Source of the DNA: Actinomycetota bacterium
Lineage (GTDB): Bacteria > Actinomycetota > Acidimicrobiia > Acidimicrobiales > RAAP-2
DNA length: 56,971 nt
Assembly (NCBI GenBank): GCA_021324045.1
Contig: JAJPJV010000012.1
Span: forward strand, 1-56,971
Reading direction: 5' to 3'
The notes beneath the pieces were generated by a model that saw nothing but the letters and a program-made list of their open reading frames with translations, did not search any database and had not been told where the DNA came from. The translations under genes were made by a program, and so were the position numbers. Positions 8,126-21,118 of this stretch are shown piece by piece; the first letter of the stretch is position 1, and each line of letters starts with the position of its first letter.

Positions 8126-9253
8126 TCAGCCACTGGCCGACGGCGGGAGATTACCCACCGCGATGGTCGAGGTGACCGAAAGCGTGCCGAGACCGACAGT
8201 CTGCCCTGGAGGCGGCTGGATGGCGACCGTCAGCTGATAAGTAACCCCCGGACTCACCTCGAGCGCCGGCATGGCGACTGCCATGGCCGTGCCTGCCCGC
8301 ACGTTGACCTCCCGGCGAACGGTGGAAGCCACGCCTCCTGGCACCTGGACGGTCGCCGTGACCGTCAGTGCCCCGACGTCGACGTTGCCGACATTGTCGA
8401 CAACAGCCGTGACGGTGAGCTGATGGGTCGGAGGAACTTCGGGAACGCCCGATGGTGCAGGAATGGGTCCTACTGGGGGTACCAGTCGAACAGTGCTGAG
8501 CTCCACGTGCACGTCTGCAGCAAGGCTGGACGATGCCTGGATCGTGCTCACAACCGACGCCACAGAGGCCGGTGCGAGCATCCCGGATCCCATCCAGGCC
8601 GAACGGGGGAGCAGGGCGCCGCCAGGGTCAGCTCGCAGGCGCGCTCTGGCCAGCGCATATAGCTCATCGGCCTTCTCCAGCAATGCGCTCACCTCGGCCA
8701 GGTCGTTGACCGCCGAAGACGGATCGAGAGTCGCTCCCGTGTTGGCAAAACCCTGGGCACGGGTGCCTGAACCCTGCACCGAGACGCCGGGGTTCGACGA
8801 ACCACTCGCGGGTACGCTCGCTACGCCGAGCAGCCCTTCAACCACGGAACGAAACCGCTCCACGGCCAGCTCGCGATCGGCCATCGCCCGAATGAACGGT
8901 GTACTCACCGTCCCCTGCGGCGCGGGGTTCGAGATGGCGCCAGCTTCGTGCTCCGTCGTCTGAGTGGCTGCCACCAGGGTGTCCAACACGCCATAGAGCT
9001 CTGGGCGCCCAAAAGTGCCAATCGAATGGAGCAGGGCCTTGAGATCAGCGGCGGTCGCATTCGACTCCTTGGCAACCACCGATGCCTGGACGCCGAAGGA
9101 ACGATCGACGCTTGTCCAATACGAGCCAGACCCCCGGCCGATCCTGGCGATCCCCCCAACGACCACGAAGAGCACCAGCGCTACGACGACCAGGGAAAAC
9201 GCCAGGGGGAGCAGGCCGCGCCGACGACGGCGGCGACGGACGCGCTGCAACAT
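8126..9253 (-). CDS. Membrane-anchored extracytoplasmic protein of unknown function
   Basis: 375 residues. The N-terminus is strongly basic (VRRRRRRRG), followed by one hydrophobic helix at about 14-35, so the bulk should be outside the membrane. Residues about 45-215 look helical, with Ala/Leu/Glu-rich heptad-like stretches (DLAEVSALLEKADELYALARARL). Residues 265-375 read as a beta-sandwich resembling an Ig-like or CARDB fold (HQLTVTAVVDNVGNVDVGALTVTATVQV). No catalytic motif is seen. TAGCGT lies 9 bases before the ATG (leaderless). A role in cell-envelope adhesion or assembly is possible, but the family is not recognised. Confidence 0.7.
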   Translation of the reverse strand: MLQRVRRRRRRRGLLPLAFSLVVVALVLFVVVGGIARIGRGSGSYWTSVDRSFGVQASVVAKESNATAADLKALLHSIGTFGRPELYGVLDTLVAATQTTEHEAGAISNPAPQGTVSTPFIRAMADRELAVERFRSVVEGLLGVASVPASGSSNPGVSVQGSGTRAQGFANTGATLDPSSAVNDLAEVSALLEKADELYALARARLRADPGGALLPRSAWMGSGMLAPASVASVVSTIQASSSLAADVHVELSTVRLVPPVGPIPAPSGVPEVPPTHQLTVTAVVDNVGNVDVGALTVTATVQVPGGVASTVRREVNVRAGTAMAVAMPALEVSPGVTYQLTVAIQPPPGQTVGLGTLSVTSTIAVGNLPPSASG

Positions 9254-9371
9254 CAGCGCATGACGCTACAACGTGGGTTTTCCCTCCTGCGCTACAGCGA
9301 CCGACGTCGAGGACTCACGTGCGAGAACTCGGTCCACAAGGGGCGTCCAAGCTCCGCGAAGGGCCGGCCGC

Positions 9372-10712
<1,341 letters not shown>

Positions 10713-10809
10713 TCAGGATGCCAGAGAAACCTTGGAAGAAGCTGAGAAACCCGCTTGTCGGCGACCAGTAGATCGTAAATATTCGATAAACAGGGCCGGT
10801 CGAGACGGA

Positions 10810-12321
10810 TCAGCCCCTGGTCTCGAGCTCGGCAACCCGACCAGATCCACCAAGGTCCCCGCTGCGGGACTCCTCGTTGCCCTCCTCGGGGCCTTCAGGC
10901 TCCGGCAGGAGGCCGAACGACGACGCCTCGTGGGTTCTGGCGAGGGTGAGGCGTCGCGTCACCCCCTCCGGGGCCTGGGGAGCACGCGGTGCCGCCGTCA
11001 CGGGCTGGAGCTCGGGAAGGGGTTTCCCACCTTGACCGACGCCAAGATCAGGGAAGCGACGAGCCGTCACCAAGACTCTCGACTCAAGGGATCCGACGGC
11101 GTCGTTGAACGCCTTGACCGTCCCACTCAAGCTCGAATGCAGCCGGGAAAGGTGCCGAGCGAACACTCCGAGCCGTTCGTAGAGCTCAGCACCGAGCCGC
11201 TGAACCTCCCGCGCGTTCTCGGTCATCGCTTCCTCTCTCCAGCCATGGGCGATCGTTCGAAGCAATGCGATCAACGTCGTCGGCGTGGTAACCAAGACCC
11301 GAGAAGCCATTGCGTGCTCGATCAGGCCGGGATCGTTCTCGAACGCGGCGGCCAAGAGCGGATCCCCGGGAACGAAGGCGACGACGAACTCAGGCGAACG
11401 CTCGAATTGCTGCCAATACTCGCGTCTTGCCAGGCGGTCCACATGCGCCCGTAGCTGCCGAGAGTGTGCCACCAGGTGAGCTCTTCTGGATTCGTCGTCA
11501 TCAGCGTCGGAAGCCTGGAGGAAGGCCTCAAGCGGTACCTTGGCGTCCACGACGACCTGGCCGCCTCCGGGAAGATGGACGACGAGATCGGGACGGAGTC
11601 GCCCGTCATCGCTATAGGTGGTCACCTGCTCCTCGAAATCGCAGTGGGCGAGCATCCCCGCAATCTCGACCACTCGCCGGAGCTGCATCTCACCCCACCG
11701 GCCTCTGGTCTGTGGAGCTCGAAGTGCAGTGACCAGGTTCCGTGTCTCACGCTGGAGCTGCTCTTGGGACGCGGCGAGCTGCTGCACTTGCTCGGTCAGG
11801 CCCCGATAGGCACCATGTCGGTCGAGCTCGAGCTGTCGCAGTCCTTTCTCGTAGCGCTCCAAGGTCTCCTGGAGTGGTTGGAGGAGCCTCGCAATCGCTT
11901 CCTCGCGCTTACCGAGCTCGCCTTTGGCTGCTTCTTCTGCTTGCTTCCACCTCGTGTCGGCGAGAACGAGGAACTGTTCCGCGTTCTTTTGGAGTGCTTC
12001 TGTGGAGAGCTGGGCAAAGGCGCCCTCCAGGCGTTGGCGATCCTGCTCCCAGGATGCCGATCGCTCCTCAGCGTGCCTTCGTTCGAGATCGAGTTGAGCA
12101 GAGAGGCGTGCCTGTTCGGAGCGGGCGGTCGCGAGTGCAGCGCCAACCTCCTCGAGCTGCGCCGAGAGCTTCCTCACCGATTCGTTCGCGTCCTGCAGGC
12201 GCGCCTCGGCGGTCCGGGCCTCCGCCGCCAAGCGGACCTGCGAACGAGCACGCACGCCGAGGGCGACCGCGATGCCAACCCCTACGCCAACGAGCAGTCC
12301 GATGATCAATCCTGGGACCAT
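10810..12321 (-). CDS. rmuC: RmuC family DNA recombination protein
   Basis: A 503-residue protein with one N-terminal membrane helix (about 3-22), a long coiled coil (about 30-170, many EL/QL heptads) and a PD-(D/E)XK-like nuclease core. The core block LRAPQTRGRWGEMQLRRVVE is followed by RPDLVVHLPGGGQVVVDAKV, whose DL and DAK match the nuclease motif. RmuC limits recombination at inverted repeats. An ATG at 12321 is chosen because TACGCT stands 7 bases before it and the helix begins immediately after; a GTG at 12351 is the alternative. The tail after residue 430 is Pro/Glu-rich. Confidence 0.9.
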   Translation of the reverse strand: MVPGLIIGLLVGVGVGIAVALGVRARSQVRLAAEARTAEARLQDANESVRKLSAQLEEVGAALATARSEQARLSAQLDLERRHAEERSASWEQDRQRLEGAFAQLSTEALQKNAEQFLVLADTRWKQAEEAAKGELGKREEAIARLLQPLQETLERYEKGLRQLELDRHGAYRGLTEQVQQLAASQEQLQRETRNLVTALRAPQTRGRWGEMQLRRVVEIAGMLAHCDFEEQVTTYSDDGRLRPDLVVHLPGGGQVVVDAKVPLEAFLQASDADDDESRRAHLVAHSRQLRAHVDRLARREYWQQFERSPEFVVAFVPGDPLLAAAFENDPGLIEHAMASRVLVTTPTTLIALLRTIAHGWREEAMTENAREVQRLGAELYERLGVFARHLSRLHSSLSGTVKAFNDAVGSLESRVLVTARRFPDLGVGQGGKPLPELQPVTAAPRAPQAPEGVTRRLTLARTHEASSFGLLPEPEGPEEGNEESRSGDLGGSGRVAELETRG

Positions 12322-12328
12322 TCGAGCC

Positions 12329-12334
12329 AGCGTA
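12329..12334 (-). promoter_or_regulatory. TACGCT -10 box of rmuC (leaderless)
   Basis: TACGCT is 7 bases upstream of the ATG at 12321 on the minus strand. It supports the shorter start over the GTG at 12351. Confidence 0.4.
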
Positions 12335-12477
12335 ACGAGAGGCTGTGTCACCGTCGTGGATGACGCCTGTGCTTGAACAGCAGCCGGTCCGAGACCCGAC
12401 CAAGAGGCGCTGGCGACGCGATGTCAAGCGTGCCTCGCGTCGGGCGCGACCGCGACCGTGGAGAGCTCGGCGACCGG

Positions 12478-12483
12478 TACCGT
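12478..12483 (+). promoter_or_regulatory. TACCGT -10 box of phoU (leaderless)
   Basis: TACCGT is followed by 8 bases and the ATG at 12492, with no ribosome site. It is the main argument for this start. Confidence 0.4.
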
Positions 12484-12491
12484 TGACCTTC

Positions 12492-13283
12492 ATGGGACGG
12501 AGGATCGGTGCTGGGCGCCGGGTGCAGCCGCTCACCCCGACCCCTCACATGCCAGCCGCAGCCGGAGACGAAGCCCCCAAGACCAGTCTCACGGTCCAGA
12601 GGGCCATCGCCCTGGGAGCCCCAGGTTTGGGCGAGACCTCACCGGCAGCGGATCCAGGGCTCGAGCGCCTGCTCGTCCAAGCATTCGCGCTCGTCGGCGA
12701 AGCGATCGCGGGAGCGACACATGCCCTCCTGGCAGGCAATCGACAGGCTGCGAAACAACTCGTTGAGGCCGACGAGGCGATCGACGCGCTCATTGACCGA
12801 ATCTCACGGGCGGCCCAGCAACGACTCGTCTCAGGCCATGGCGACGCTGAGGAGCGCCAAGAGCTCGTCGCAATCCTGCGGATGCTCCCGGACCTCGAGC
12901 GAAGCGGCGATCTGGCCGAACACGTCGCCCGCCGTGCGGCTCGCGGTCTCGGAACCGAGATGTCCGCTCGGAGCAGAGGTCTAGTAGAGCGGATGGGTGA
13001 GGTCGCTGTCACGATATGGCGCGCCACGACGGACACCTTCGCTGAGCGATCGGCGGCTGGTGCAAGCATCGTCGACGACCTTGACGACGAGATGGACGAC
13101 CTCCATGTCAGCCTCACTGCGGAAATCGTCTCAGGGACGATGCCGCTCGCGGTCGCCATCGAACTGGCGATGGTGGCGCGTTTCTACGAGCGTTTCGGAG
13201 ACCACGCGGTCAACCTGGCGCGCCGCATCGCGGCCCTCGCAGATGGCAATGCCGGCTCAGTCAAGGGCGAAACACAAGAATGA
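12492..13283 (+). CDS. phoU: PhoU-like phosphate-uptake regulator
   Basis: A 263-residue all-helical protein of the PhoU family, a cytoplasmic negative regulator linking the Pst transporter to phosphate signalling. Two three-helix repeats are visible. Each contains the metal-cluster type motif: (E/D)xxDxxID in LVEADEAIDALIDRIS and DDLDDEMDDLH, and the paired RxxExxGD blocks LPDLERSGDLAEHVAR and ARFYERFGDHAVNLARR. The start at 12492 rests on the leaderless box; an ATG at 12549 is possible. It lies about 20 kb from the pst genes instead of at the end of the operon, and is convergent with asd. Confidence 0.9.
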   Translation: MGRRIGAGRRVQPLTPTPHMPAAAGDEAPKTSLTVQRAIALGAPGLGETSPAADPGLERLLVQAFALVGEAIAGATHALLAGNRQAAKQLVEADEAIDALIDRISRAAQQRLVSGHGDAEERQELVAILRMLPDLERSGDLAEHVARRAARGLGTEMSARSRGLVERMGEVAVTIWRATTDTFAERSAAGASIVDDLDDEMDDLHVSLTAEIVSGTMPLAVAIELAMVARFYERFGDHAVNLARRIAALADGNAGSVKGETQE

Positions 13284-13356
13284 GCGCAGGATCGCTTGCT
13301 CCCTCCCGCCTCATCGACGCCAATCGGCTGGGGCTCTGGTATGCCGATCCGGACCG

Positions 13357-15650
<2,294 letters not shown>

Positions 15651-15658
15651 TCGGCTGG

Positions 15659-15664
15659 ACGCTA
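15659..15664 (-). promoter_or_regulatory. TAGCGT -10 box of lysC-asd (leaderless)
   Basis: TAGCGT is 8 bases upstream of the ATG at 15650 on the minus strand. Confidence 0.45.
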
Positions 15665-15726
15665 CAACACTCATTCCTGGGGCTCGCGCGGCTGCCTGGC
15701 GCCGCCAGCGTCACCCACAGGCCCGG

Positions 15727-15732
15727 TAGGGT
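15727..15732 (+). promoter_or_regulatory. TAGGGT -10 box of the cyclophilin gene (leaderless)
   Basis: TAGGGT is followed by 8 bases and the GTG start at 15741. It forms a compact divergent pair with the lysC box about 63 bases away. Confidence 0.45.
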
Positions 15733-15740
15733 GTCGACCC

Positions 15741-16514
15741 GTGCCCAGCGAGAAACGCGCTCGCCAGCGTGCCGGACGAGAGGCTCGACGCGCGGCTCTG
15801 GCCCGGCACCAACGTCGCCGGCGCCTGCTGCGAAGCAGCATCCTTGTCGTCGTCGTCGGGGCGGTCATCGTCGGTTCGGTCGCGCTGGCCACCCACCACT
15901 CAAGCGCACCCAAGAGCCCTCAAGCCACCGCCACCGCGGCCGCCGTCGCTGCTGGATGCCCCTCGAACCCGCACACCAGGGTCAACACGCTCTCCTTCAA
16001 GTCGGCCCCGCCGATGACGATCAACACCTCGGGCACCTACAGCGCCATTGTCAAGACCACAGCAGGCGACTTTCGGATCGCGCTCGACCCCAAGATCGCA
16101 CCGGTGACGGTCAACAACTTCGTGTTCCTGGCCCGCAAGGGCTTCTACCGGTGCGTGATCTTCCACAGGGTCATTCCCGGCTTCGTCGACCAGACGGGCG
16201 ATCCAACCGGCACGGGCCAGGGAGGACCCGGATACACGATTCCTGACGAATTCCCACCCGCCGCCGCTAACGCCGCTGACCAGTACCCCCTCGGGTCGGT
16301 CGCGATGGCGAACACCGGGCAGCCACACTCAGGGGGTAGCCAGTGGTTCATCGTCGCCGGCCCGAAAGGTGAGTCCCTACCGAACCGCTATTCACTCTTC
16401 GGCAAGGTTGTCTCCGGAATGCGAGTCGTTGAGAAGATCAACCGGGAGGGCACGAGCTCGGGGGCACCGAAGGTCGTCCAGCGCATCCTGTCGATCAAGA
16501 TCACGTCCTCATAA
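15741..16514 (+). CDS. Membrane-anchored peptidyl-prolyl cis-trans isomerase (cyclophilin)
   Basis: A 257-residue protein with a basic N-terminus, one membrane helix (about 31-52), a Thr/Ala-rich linker and an extracytoplasmic cyclophilin domain (about 95-257). Typical blocks are FHRVIPGFVDQTGDPTGTG, which has the catalytic Arg, then GSVAMANTG and GSQWFIV. It should speed proline isomerisation in exported proteins. The start is a GTG at 15741. Canonical IQGGDP is VDQTGDP here, a variant common among actinobacterial secreted cyclophilins. A Cys pair (CPSN and YRCVIF) could form a disulfide. Confidence 0.93.
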   Translation: MPSEKRARQRAGREARRAALARHQRRRRLLRSSILVVVVGAVIVGSVALATHHSSAPKSPQATATAAAVAAGCPSNPHTRVNTLSFKSAPPMTINTSGTYSAIVKTTAGDFRIALDPKIAPVTVNNFVFLARKGFYRCVIFHRVIPGFVDQTGDPTGTGQGGPGYTIPDEFPPAAANAADQYPLGSVAMANTGQPHSGGSQWFIVAGPKGESLPNRYSLFGKVVSGMRVVEKINREGTSSGAPKVVQRILSIKITSS

Positions 16515-16527
16515 GCGCTGAGCCGTC

Positions 16528-17232
16528 CTATCGGTCGACCAGGGCCGCGAGCCGCTCGACGCCGTCCTCGACCACGGTCCCGTCCACAAAGACGGTCACC
16601 TCACCTTGCCCAGCACTCCGCCATGTCCCTGCTGGGCCGCGGATCAGGGCAGTGCGTTCGGGAATGCCCACGACCGGTAGGTGGGGGGGCGCCAGTGCGA
16701 CCGAGCGGTGGAGCTTTTCGCCATGGGCATCCTCGTCAACATCACCAAAATGCGGCACCACGGCGAGATGCTCGATGAGCCCGAGCCCGACGGTGAGCGC
16801 GCCGCCACGTGGATCCACCATCGGGTCGGTCAAGACCATCGCGCCAGCTGAGGAACCGGCCAAGACAGCGCCCTCGGCCCAGGCTTGGCGCATGGCCTCG
16901 AACACTCGCGAGCCCTTCAGTACCGATCGCAAGTGAAGGGGTGAACCCGGACCCAGGTAGATGAAGCGAGCCCTCCGCACGATGTCAGCCGCACCAAGAT
17001 CTTCCGCATCGGCTCGTGTGAGGACCATAAGCCCGTGCACCCTGCCACCGAGGGACTCGAACCACTCCGAGGCGGCAACTACCGACCGTTCGGGGTGCTG
17101 GTATGCCGCTGCGGTCGGGAGCACCAGGATTTCTGCCCCACCGGCCTCAGCCAGGAGTTCGGCGTCGAAGGTACAACCCGGCGTCCACTCCGCCCCGCCG
17201 ATGAGCGCGAGCGGGCCCCGATCACCACTCAT
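16528..17232 (-). CDS. Peptidase S51 / cyanophycinase-like protein
   Basis: A 234-residue Ser peptidase of the dipeptidase E/cyanophycinase clan. The nucleophile elbow is AGSSAGAMVL near residue 125, preceded by YLGPGSPLHL and followed by VVPHFGDVDED with the family His. The start is taken as the ATG at 17232; TTG and GTG codons lie 2-3 codons upstream. The specificity (aspartyl dipeptides, cyanophycin or other) cannot be told. No cyanophycin synthetase is nearby. It is downstream of the carboxylase operon on the same strand with a 74-base gap. Confidence 0.8.
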   Translation of the reverse strand: MSGDRGPLALIGGAEWTPGCTFDAELLAEAGGAEILVLPTAAAYQHPERSVVAASEWFESLGGRVHGLMVLTRADAEDLGAADIVRRARFIYLGPGSPLHLRSVLKGSRVFEAMRQAWAEGAVLAGSSAGAMVLTDPMVDPRGGALTVGLGLIEHLAVVPHFGDVDEDAHGEKLHRSVALAPPHLPVVGIPERTALIRGPAGTWRSAGQGEVTVFVDGTVVEDGVERLAALVDR

Positions 17233-17306
17233 GGTCACCAAGGCATCCAGGTACCGTCATCGACTCTCCCCGAGCATGGGGTGCCGACCCCCGCATCAGA
17301 CAATCG

Positions 17307-17597
17307 CTACCGCCCTGTCCACGGACGGTCACGGCGCGCCGGGATCGGCCGATGCCACCAACGACCGCTGAATCGCCAGGCAGGAACCGGGGCGCTGCGC
17401 TCCCGAGGTGCCCGTGCGGCTCGGGTAGCAAGGATCTTGCGGGTGGCGATCGCGATCGCCGCGATGACCGCTTCGTCAGGCTGAGACCGTGGTGGAAGGT
17501 CCAGTATTGGAACGCTGGGCCCCCCAGCAGCTGGCCGCCCCGGTCGCTCCGGCCCTGGTGGTTCGGCCGTTGACCTATTGGGTCCCACGACGGTCAC
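17307..17597 (-). CDS. Acyl-CoA carboxylase epsilon-like small subunit
   Basis: A 96-residue basic protein whose ATG overlaps the stop of the carboxyltransferase gene (ATGA), so it is tightly coupled to it. The middle [16 protein letters not shown] matches the short helical repeat of actinobacterial AccE/PccE epsilon subunits, and the C-terminus has the WRFSGRWW-type end expected of that family. Epsilon subunits stabilise the alpha-beta carboxylase complex. They are poorly conserved, so position and size carry most of the weight. The Pro/Gly-rich N-terminus is not diagnostic. Confidence 0.7.
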   Translation of the reverse strand: MTVVGPNRSTAEPPGPERPGRPAAGGPSVPILDLPPRSQPDEAVIAAIAIATRKILATRAARAPRERSAPVPAWRFSGRWWHRPIPARRDRPWTGR

Positions 17598-19150
17598 AGC
17601 GGGATGTTGCCATGCTTACGGCGAGGAAGCTCTTCGCGTTTGGAACAGAGCATACGAAGGCTTTTGATAAGGACGGCACGGGTGTCGGCAGGGGAAATCA
17701 CATCATCGACGTAGCCACGCTCAGCCGCGATGTAGGGGTTCGCATAGCGCTCCGTGTACTCCTCTACGAGCTCGCTCCGCCGCGCGATCGGGTCGGCAGC
17801 CGATGCGAGCTCCCTGCGATAGACGATCTCGACTGCACCCTGCGGCCCCATCACCGCCAGCTCCGCCGAGGGCCACGCGAACGCGAGGTCGGCGCCGATC
17901 GACTTGGAGTTCATCACGACGTACGCGCCACCGTAAGCCTTGCGGGTGATGACCTGAATCCTCGGAACCGTCGCTTCGCAGTATGCATAGAGGAGCTTCG
18001 CCCCGTGACGGATGATCCCCCCGTACTCCTGATCCGTTCCCGGCATGAAGCCGGGAACATCGACGAAGGTGACGAGCGGGATGTTGAAGGCATCGCAGGT
18101 TCTTACGAACCGAGCCGCCTTCTCGGAGGAATCGATGTCGAGGACGCCAGCCAAGACAGCCGGCTGGTTCCCCACCACGCCGATCACCTGGCCATCCAGC
18201 CGAGCGAATCCGCAGGTGATCGACATCGCCCAATGCGCATGCACCTCGAGATATTCGCCGTCGTCAACAACCGCAGAGATGACCTTCGTCATGTCATAGG
18301 GCTGATTCGGTGAGGCGGGTATGAGGTCGATGAGCTCCGGGGTGGTGCGCTCCGGGTCGTCGTCGCTGTCAATGGCGGGTGGCTGCTCCAGATTGTTCGA
18401 CGGCAAGAACGAGAGGAGATAGCGGACATCGTCCAGGCATGCCTTCTCGTCGGGAGCAACGAAGGTCGCGACGCCCGATTTTGTCGCATGGCTCATCGCT
18501 CCGCCCAGCTCCTCCAGGCTCACCTCTTCGCCGGTCACCGTCTTCACCACGTCGGGTCCCGTGATGAACATGTGGGAGGAGCCTTGCACCATGAAGATGA
18601 AGTCGGTGATTGCCGGGGAGTAGACGGCTCCGCCGGCACACGACCCGAGCACGACGCTGATTTGCGGAACCACCCCAGAGGCCTGGACGTTGCGATAGAA
18701 GATCCCGCCATAGGCATTGAGCGCGACGACGCCTTCTTGGACCCGGGCGCCCCCCCCGTCATTGAGCCCCACGACCGGAACCCCGATTGAGACCGCGAGG
18801 TCCATAAGCTTGTGAATCTTCTCACCGTGAACCTCTCCGAGCGAACCCCCGGAGACCGTCGCGTCCTGGCTGAAGACACAGACTCTGCGGCCATCGATCG
18901 TTCCGAACCCCGTGATCACCCCATCGGTGTACGGACGATTCCTCTCGAGCCCCATCCCGTGCGCCCGGTGGCGGGCAAGCATGTCGAGCTCTTGAAAGGA
19001 CCCCTCATCCAGGAGGTACTCGACCCTTTCCCTGGCCGTCATCTTGCCACGCGAGTGGTGACGCTCGACCGCCGCCTGGGATCCGGCGTGAAGAGCCTCT
19101 TGCTTCCGGGCGGCCAGGTCCTCGAGCCGCTGCTTCATCGAGTGCTCCAC
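17594..19150 (-). CDS. pccB: Acyl-CoA (propionyl-CoA) carboxylase beta subunit
   Basis: A 518-residue biotin-dependent carboxyltransferase. It carries the N-lobe [19 protein letters not shown] (35-53), the oxyanion-hole [13 protein letters not shown], the C-lobe [20 protein letters not shown], and [11 protein letters not shown] with the second oxyanion Gly pair. It transfers CO2 from carboxybiotin to propionyl- or acetyl-CoA. The adjacent methylmalonyl-CoA epimerase argues for propionyl-CoA. The start is a GTG at 19150 with TAGCTT 9 bases before it; an ATG 4 codons later is an alternative. No biotin-carboxylase subunit is in the window. It lies 33 bases after the epimerase gene. Confidence 0.95.
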   Translation of the reverse strand: MEHSMKQRLEDLAARKQEALHAGSQAAVERHHSRGKMTARERVEYLLDEGSFQELDMLARHRAHGMGLERNRPYTDGVITGFGTIDGRRVCVFSQDATVSGGSLGEVHGEKIHKLMDLAVSIGVPVVGLNDGGGARVQEGVVALNAYGGIFYRNVQASGVVPQISVVLGSCAGGAVYSPAITDFIFMVQGSSHMFITGPDVVKTVTGEEVSLEELGGAMSHATKSGVATFVAPDEKACLDDVRYLLSFLPSNNLEQPPAIDSDDDPERTTPELIDLIPASPNQPYDMTKVISAVVDDGEYLEVHAHWAMSITCGFARLDGQVIGVVGNQPAVLAGVLDIDSSEKAARFVRTCDAFNIPLVTFVDVPGFMPGTDQEYGGIIRHGAKLLYAYCEATVPRIQVITRKAYGGAYVVMNSKSIGADLAFAWPSAELAVMGPQGAVEIVYRRELASAADPIARRSELVEEYTERYANPYIAAERGYVDDVISPADTRAVLIKSLRMLCSKREELPRRKHGNIPL

Positions 19151-19183
19151 GAACCAGACAAGCTACAGGCGCAGGGACGGACC

Positions 19184-19687
19184 TCAAGCCTCTACGAGCT
19201 CGATCAGGGTACCCAGCGCACCCTTGGGGTGCACGAAGGCAACCGTCGTACCTCGCGATCCTGGTCTCGGCTGGGCATCGATGGTGGGGACACCGGCTCG
19301 CTTGACCGCCTCGAGCGCGGTCGCGCAATCGGCAACCCGGTACCCCACGTGATGGATGCCCTGGCCACGCGTCTGGAGGAACTTGGCGACCGGCGAGTCC
19401 TCCCGAATGGGGGTCAGCAATTGAATGAACGAGTCCGCCACGCCGAGCAACGCTTCTTCCACGCCGTCACGATCGACCCGTTCTCGAGCGACCACCTCGG
19501 CGCCGAAGACCTGCCGGTACCAGTCGATCGCCGCGTCGAGATCCTCGACGGCGATGGCAACGTGGTCGATCTCGGTAAGAAGAGCAGGCAGTCGCTCGGG
19601 CCCAGGGCCAACGCGGTCCTTCGGCGATGGAGCGAGCGGACCCGATGGGGCCACTACGTCAGCTGGCTGGCCTTGCGTCTGGTTCAT
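19184..19687 (-). CDS. mce: Methylmalonyl-CoA epimerase
   Basis: A 167-residue VOC-fold metalloenzyme interconverting (S)- and (R)-methylmalonyl-CoA. The first beta-alpha-beta module starts EIDHVAIAVEDLDAAIDWY, with the metal-ligand His in DHVAIAV. The second contains GIHHVGYRVAD with a ligand His, and the end LGTLIELVEA holds the ligand Glu. The ATG at 19687 is chosen because TAGCGT is 7 bases upstream; the first 35 residues are a disordered extension. It is upstream of pccB in the same unit and divergent from a thiolase. Together they suggest branched- or odd-chain acyl-CoA handling via methylmalonyl-CoA mutase, not in the window. Confidence 0.93.
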   Translation of the reverse strand: MNQTQGQPADVVAPSGPLAPSPKDRVGPGPERLPALLTEIDHVAIAVEDLDAAIDWYRQVFGAEVVARERVDRDGVEEALLGVADSFIQLLTPIREDSPVAKFLQTRGQGIHHVGYRVADCATALEAVKRAGVPTIDAQPRPGSRGTTVAFVHPKGALGTLIELVEA

Positions 19688-19694
19688 CGACTGC

Positions 19695-19700
19695 ACGCTA
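19695..19700 (-). promoter_or_regulatory. TAGCGT -10 box of mce-pccB (leaderless)
   Basis: TAGCGT is 7 bases before the ATG at 19687 on the minus strand. Confidence 0.45.
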
Positions 19701-19824
19701 CCGGAGGAAGCCACGGCGTCCCAACGTGCCGCCGACAAGGCCGAGCTCAGGACCCACACGACCAGCCCGAAGGCCTCAACCGCTTCAGTAACATCGGGTT
19801 CTTCGACTGCTCGAGGAGGTAGCG

Positions 19825-21009
19825 ATGCCCGGATCGTTGATAGCGGCAGCAGCACGCACACCCATCGGCAAGCTCATGGGCTCGCTCGCCGGCTTCACGC
19901 CTATGGAGCTCGCCGGCGCAGCGATTGGGGAAGCGCTGCGCCGCGCAGGCCTCAAGCCCGACCAGGTCGAACATGTACTCGTGGGTCAGGTGCTACAGGC
20001 AGGCCACGGACAGGTGACCGCCCGCCAGGCTGCCGCGGCGGCAGGCATACCGCTCTCGGTTCCCGGCATGACCATCAACAAGGCCTGTCTGTCCGGGCTG
20101 AACGCGATCCACCTGGCAGACCAGATGGTGGCTGCAGGCGAAGCGGAGGTCGTCGTCGCCGGAGGGATGGAGTCGATGACGCAAGCACCCTACTTGGTGC
20201 CTGGTGCGCGCGCTGGATTCCGCATGGGCGACGCTTCGCTGCTCGATTCGATGACCTCCGACGGCCTCACATGCGCCTTCGATCACCTGAGCATGGGTGC
20301 GGCAACTGACCGCTACAACCGTCGCGTGGGAATCTCGAGAGAGCGCCAGGACGTCTTCGCTGCTGGTTCCCACGAAAAAGCCGCCGCGGCCGCCAAGGCC
20401 GGCCGCCTCCGTGAAGAAATTGTGCCCATCACCGCCCCTTCACGGCGCGGGGATCCGATTGAGATCGATTCCGACGAAGGAATCCGACCCGAAACGACCC
20501 CAGAATCCCTCTCGGTTCTCCGACCCGCCTTTGACCCTGAGGGCACGATTACTGCAGGCAATGCCTCGCAGCTTTCCGACGGCGCGGCCGCAGTCGTGGT
20601 CGTCTCCCCCCGTCGGGCGGAACAGCTCGGCGTCACCCCTCTCGGTGAGATCGTCGGCTACGGACAGGTCGCCGGTCCTGACCCCTCCCTGCACTACCAA
20701 CCGTCGCGCGCAATCCGCCGAGCCCTCGACAAAGCCGGCATTTCGACCGGCGACGTCGACCTCTTCGAGATCAACGAAGCGTTCGCCGCAGTGGTCCTCG
20801 CCTCGGTCGATGACCTCGATGTGCCTGAGGACCTCGTCAACGTCAACGGAGGGGCGATCGCCTTGGGGCACCCGATCGGCATGTCTGGCACGAGGATCGC
20901 CCTCACCGCCCTTTATGAGCTGCGCCGTCGAAAGGGCTCCATCGCCGTCGCCGGGCTCTGTGGTGCGGGCGGCCAGGGTGACGCCATCGTCCTGCGCTCG
21001 GTTCGCTGA
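19825..21009 (+). CDS. Acetyl-CoA C-acyltransferase (thiolase)
   Basis: A 394-residue thiolase catalysing reversible condensation or cleavage of acyl-CoA and acetyl-CoA. The nucleophile Cys is in INKACLSGLNA near residue 89. The C-terminal NEAFAAV, GGAIALGHPIGMSG (His) and AGLCGAGGQGDA (second Cys) complete the active site. It opens SLIAAAARTPIGKLMGSL. GAGGAGGT stands 6 bases before the ATG, a strong Shine-Dalgarno sequence, unlike the leaderless neighbours. It is divergent from mce-pccB and could be biosynthetic (acetoacetyl-CoA) or degradative. Confidence 0.95.
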   Translation: MPGSLIAAAARTPIGKLMGSLAGFTPMELAGAAIGEALRRAGLKPDQVEHVLVGQVLQAGHGQVTARQAAAAAGIPLSVPGMTINKACLSGLNAIHLADQMVAAGEAEVVVAGGMESMTQAPYLVPGARAGFRMGDASLLDSMTSDGLTCAFDHLSMGAATDRYNRRVGISRERQDVFAAGSHEKAAAAAKAGRLREEIVPITAPSRRGDPIEIDSDEGIRPETTPESLSVLRPAFDPEGTITAGNASQLSDGAAAVVVVSPRRAEQLGVTPLGEIVGYGQVAGPDPSLHYQPSRAIRRALDKAGISTGDVDLFEINEAFAAVVLASVDDLDVPEDLVNVNGGAIALGHPIGMSGTRIALTALYELRRRKGSIAVAGLCGAGGQGDAIVLRSVR

Positions 21010-21118
21010 GCATTCGGTCGTTCGCAGCCTCCCATTCGAGGCTCCGCCGGTCGCTACACGTTGCTCGCTCGCTGCGGTCTGTCCAGTGCACTCGTGCCGG
21101 TCTCCCGGAACGAGTGCC

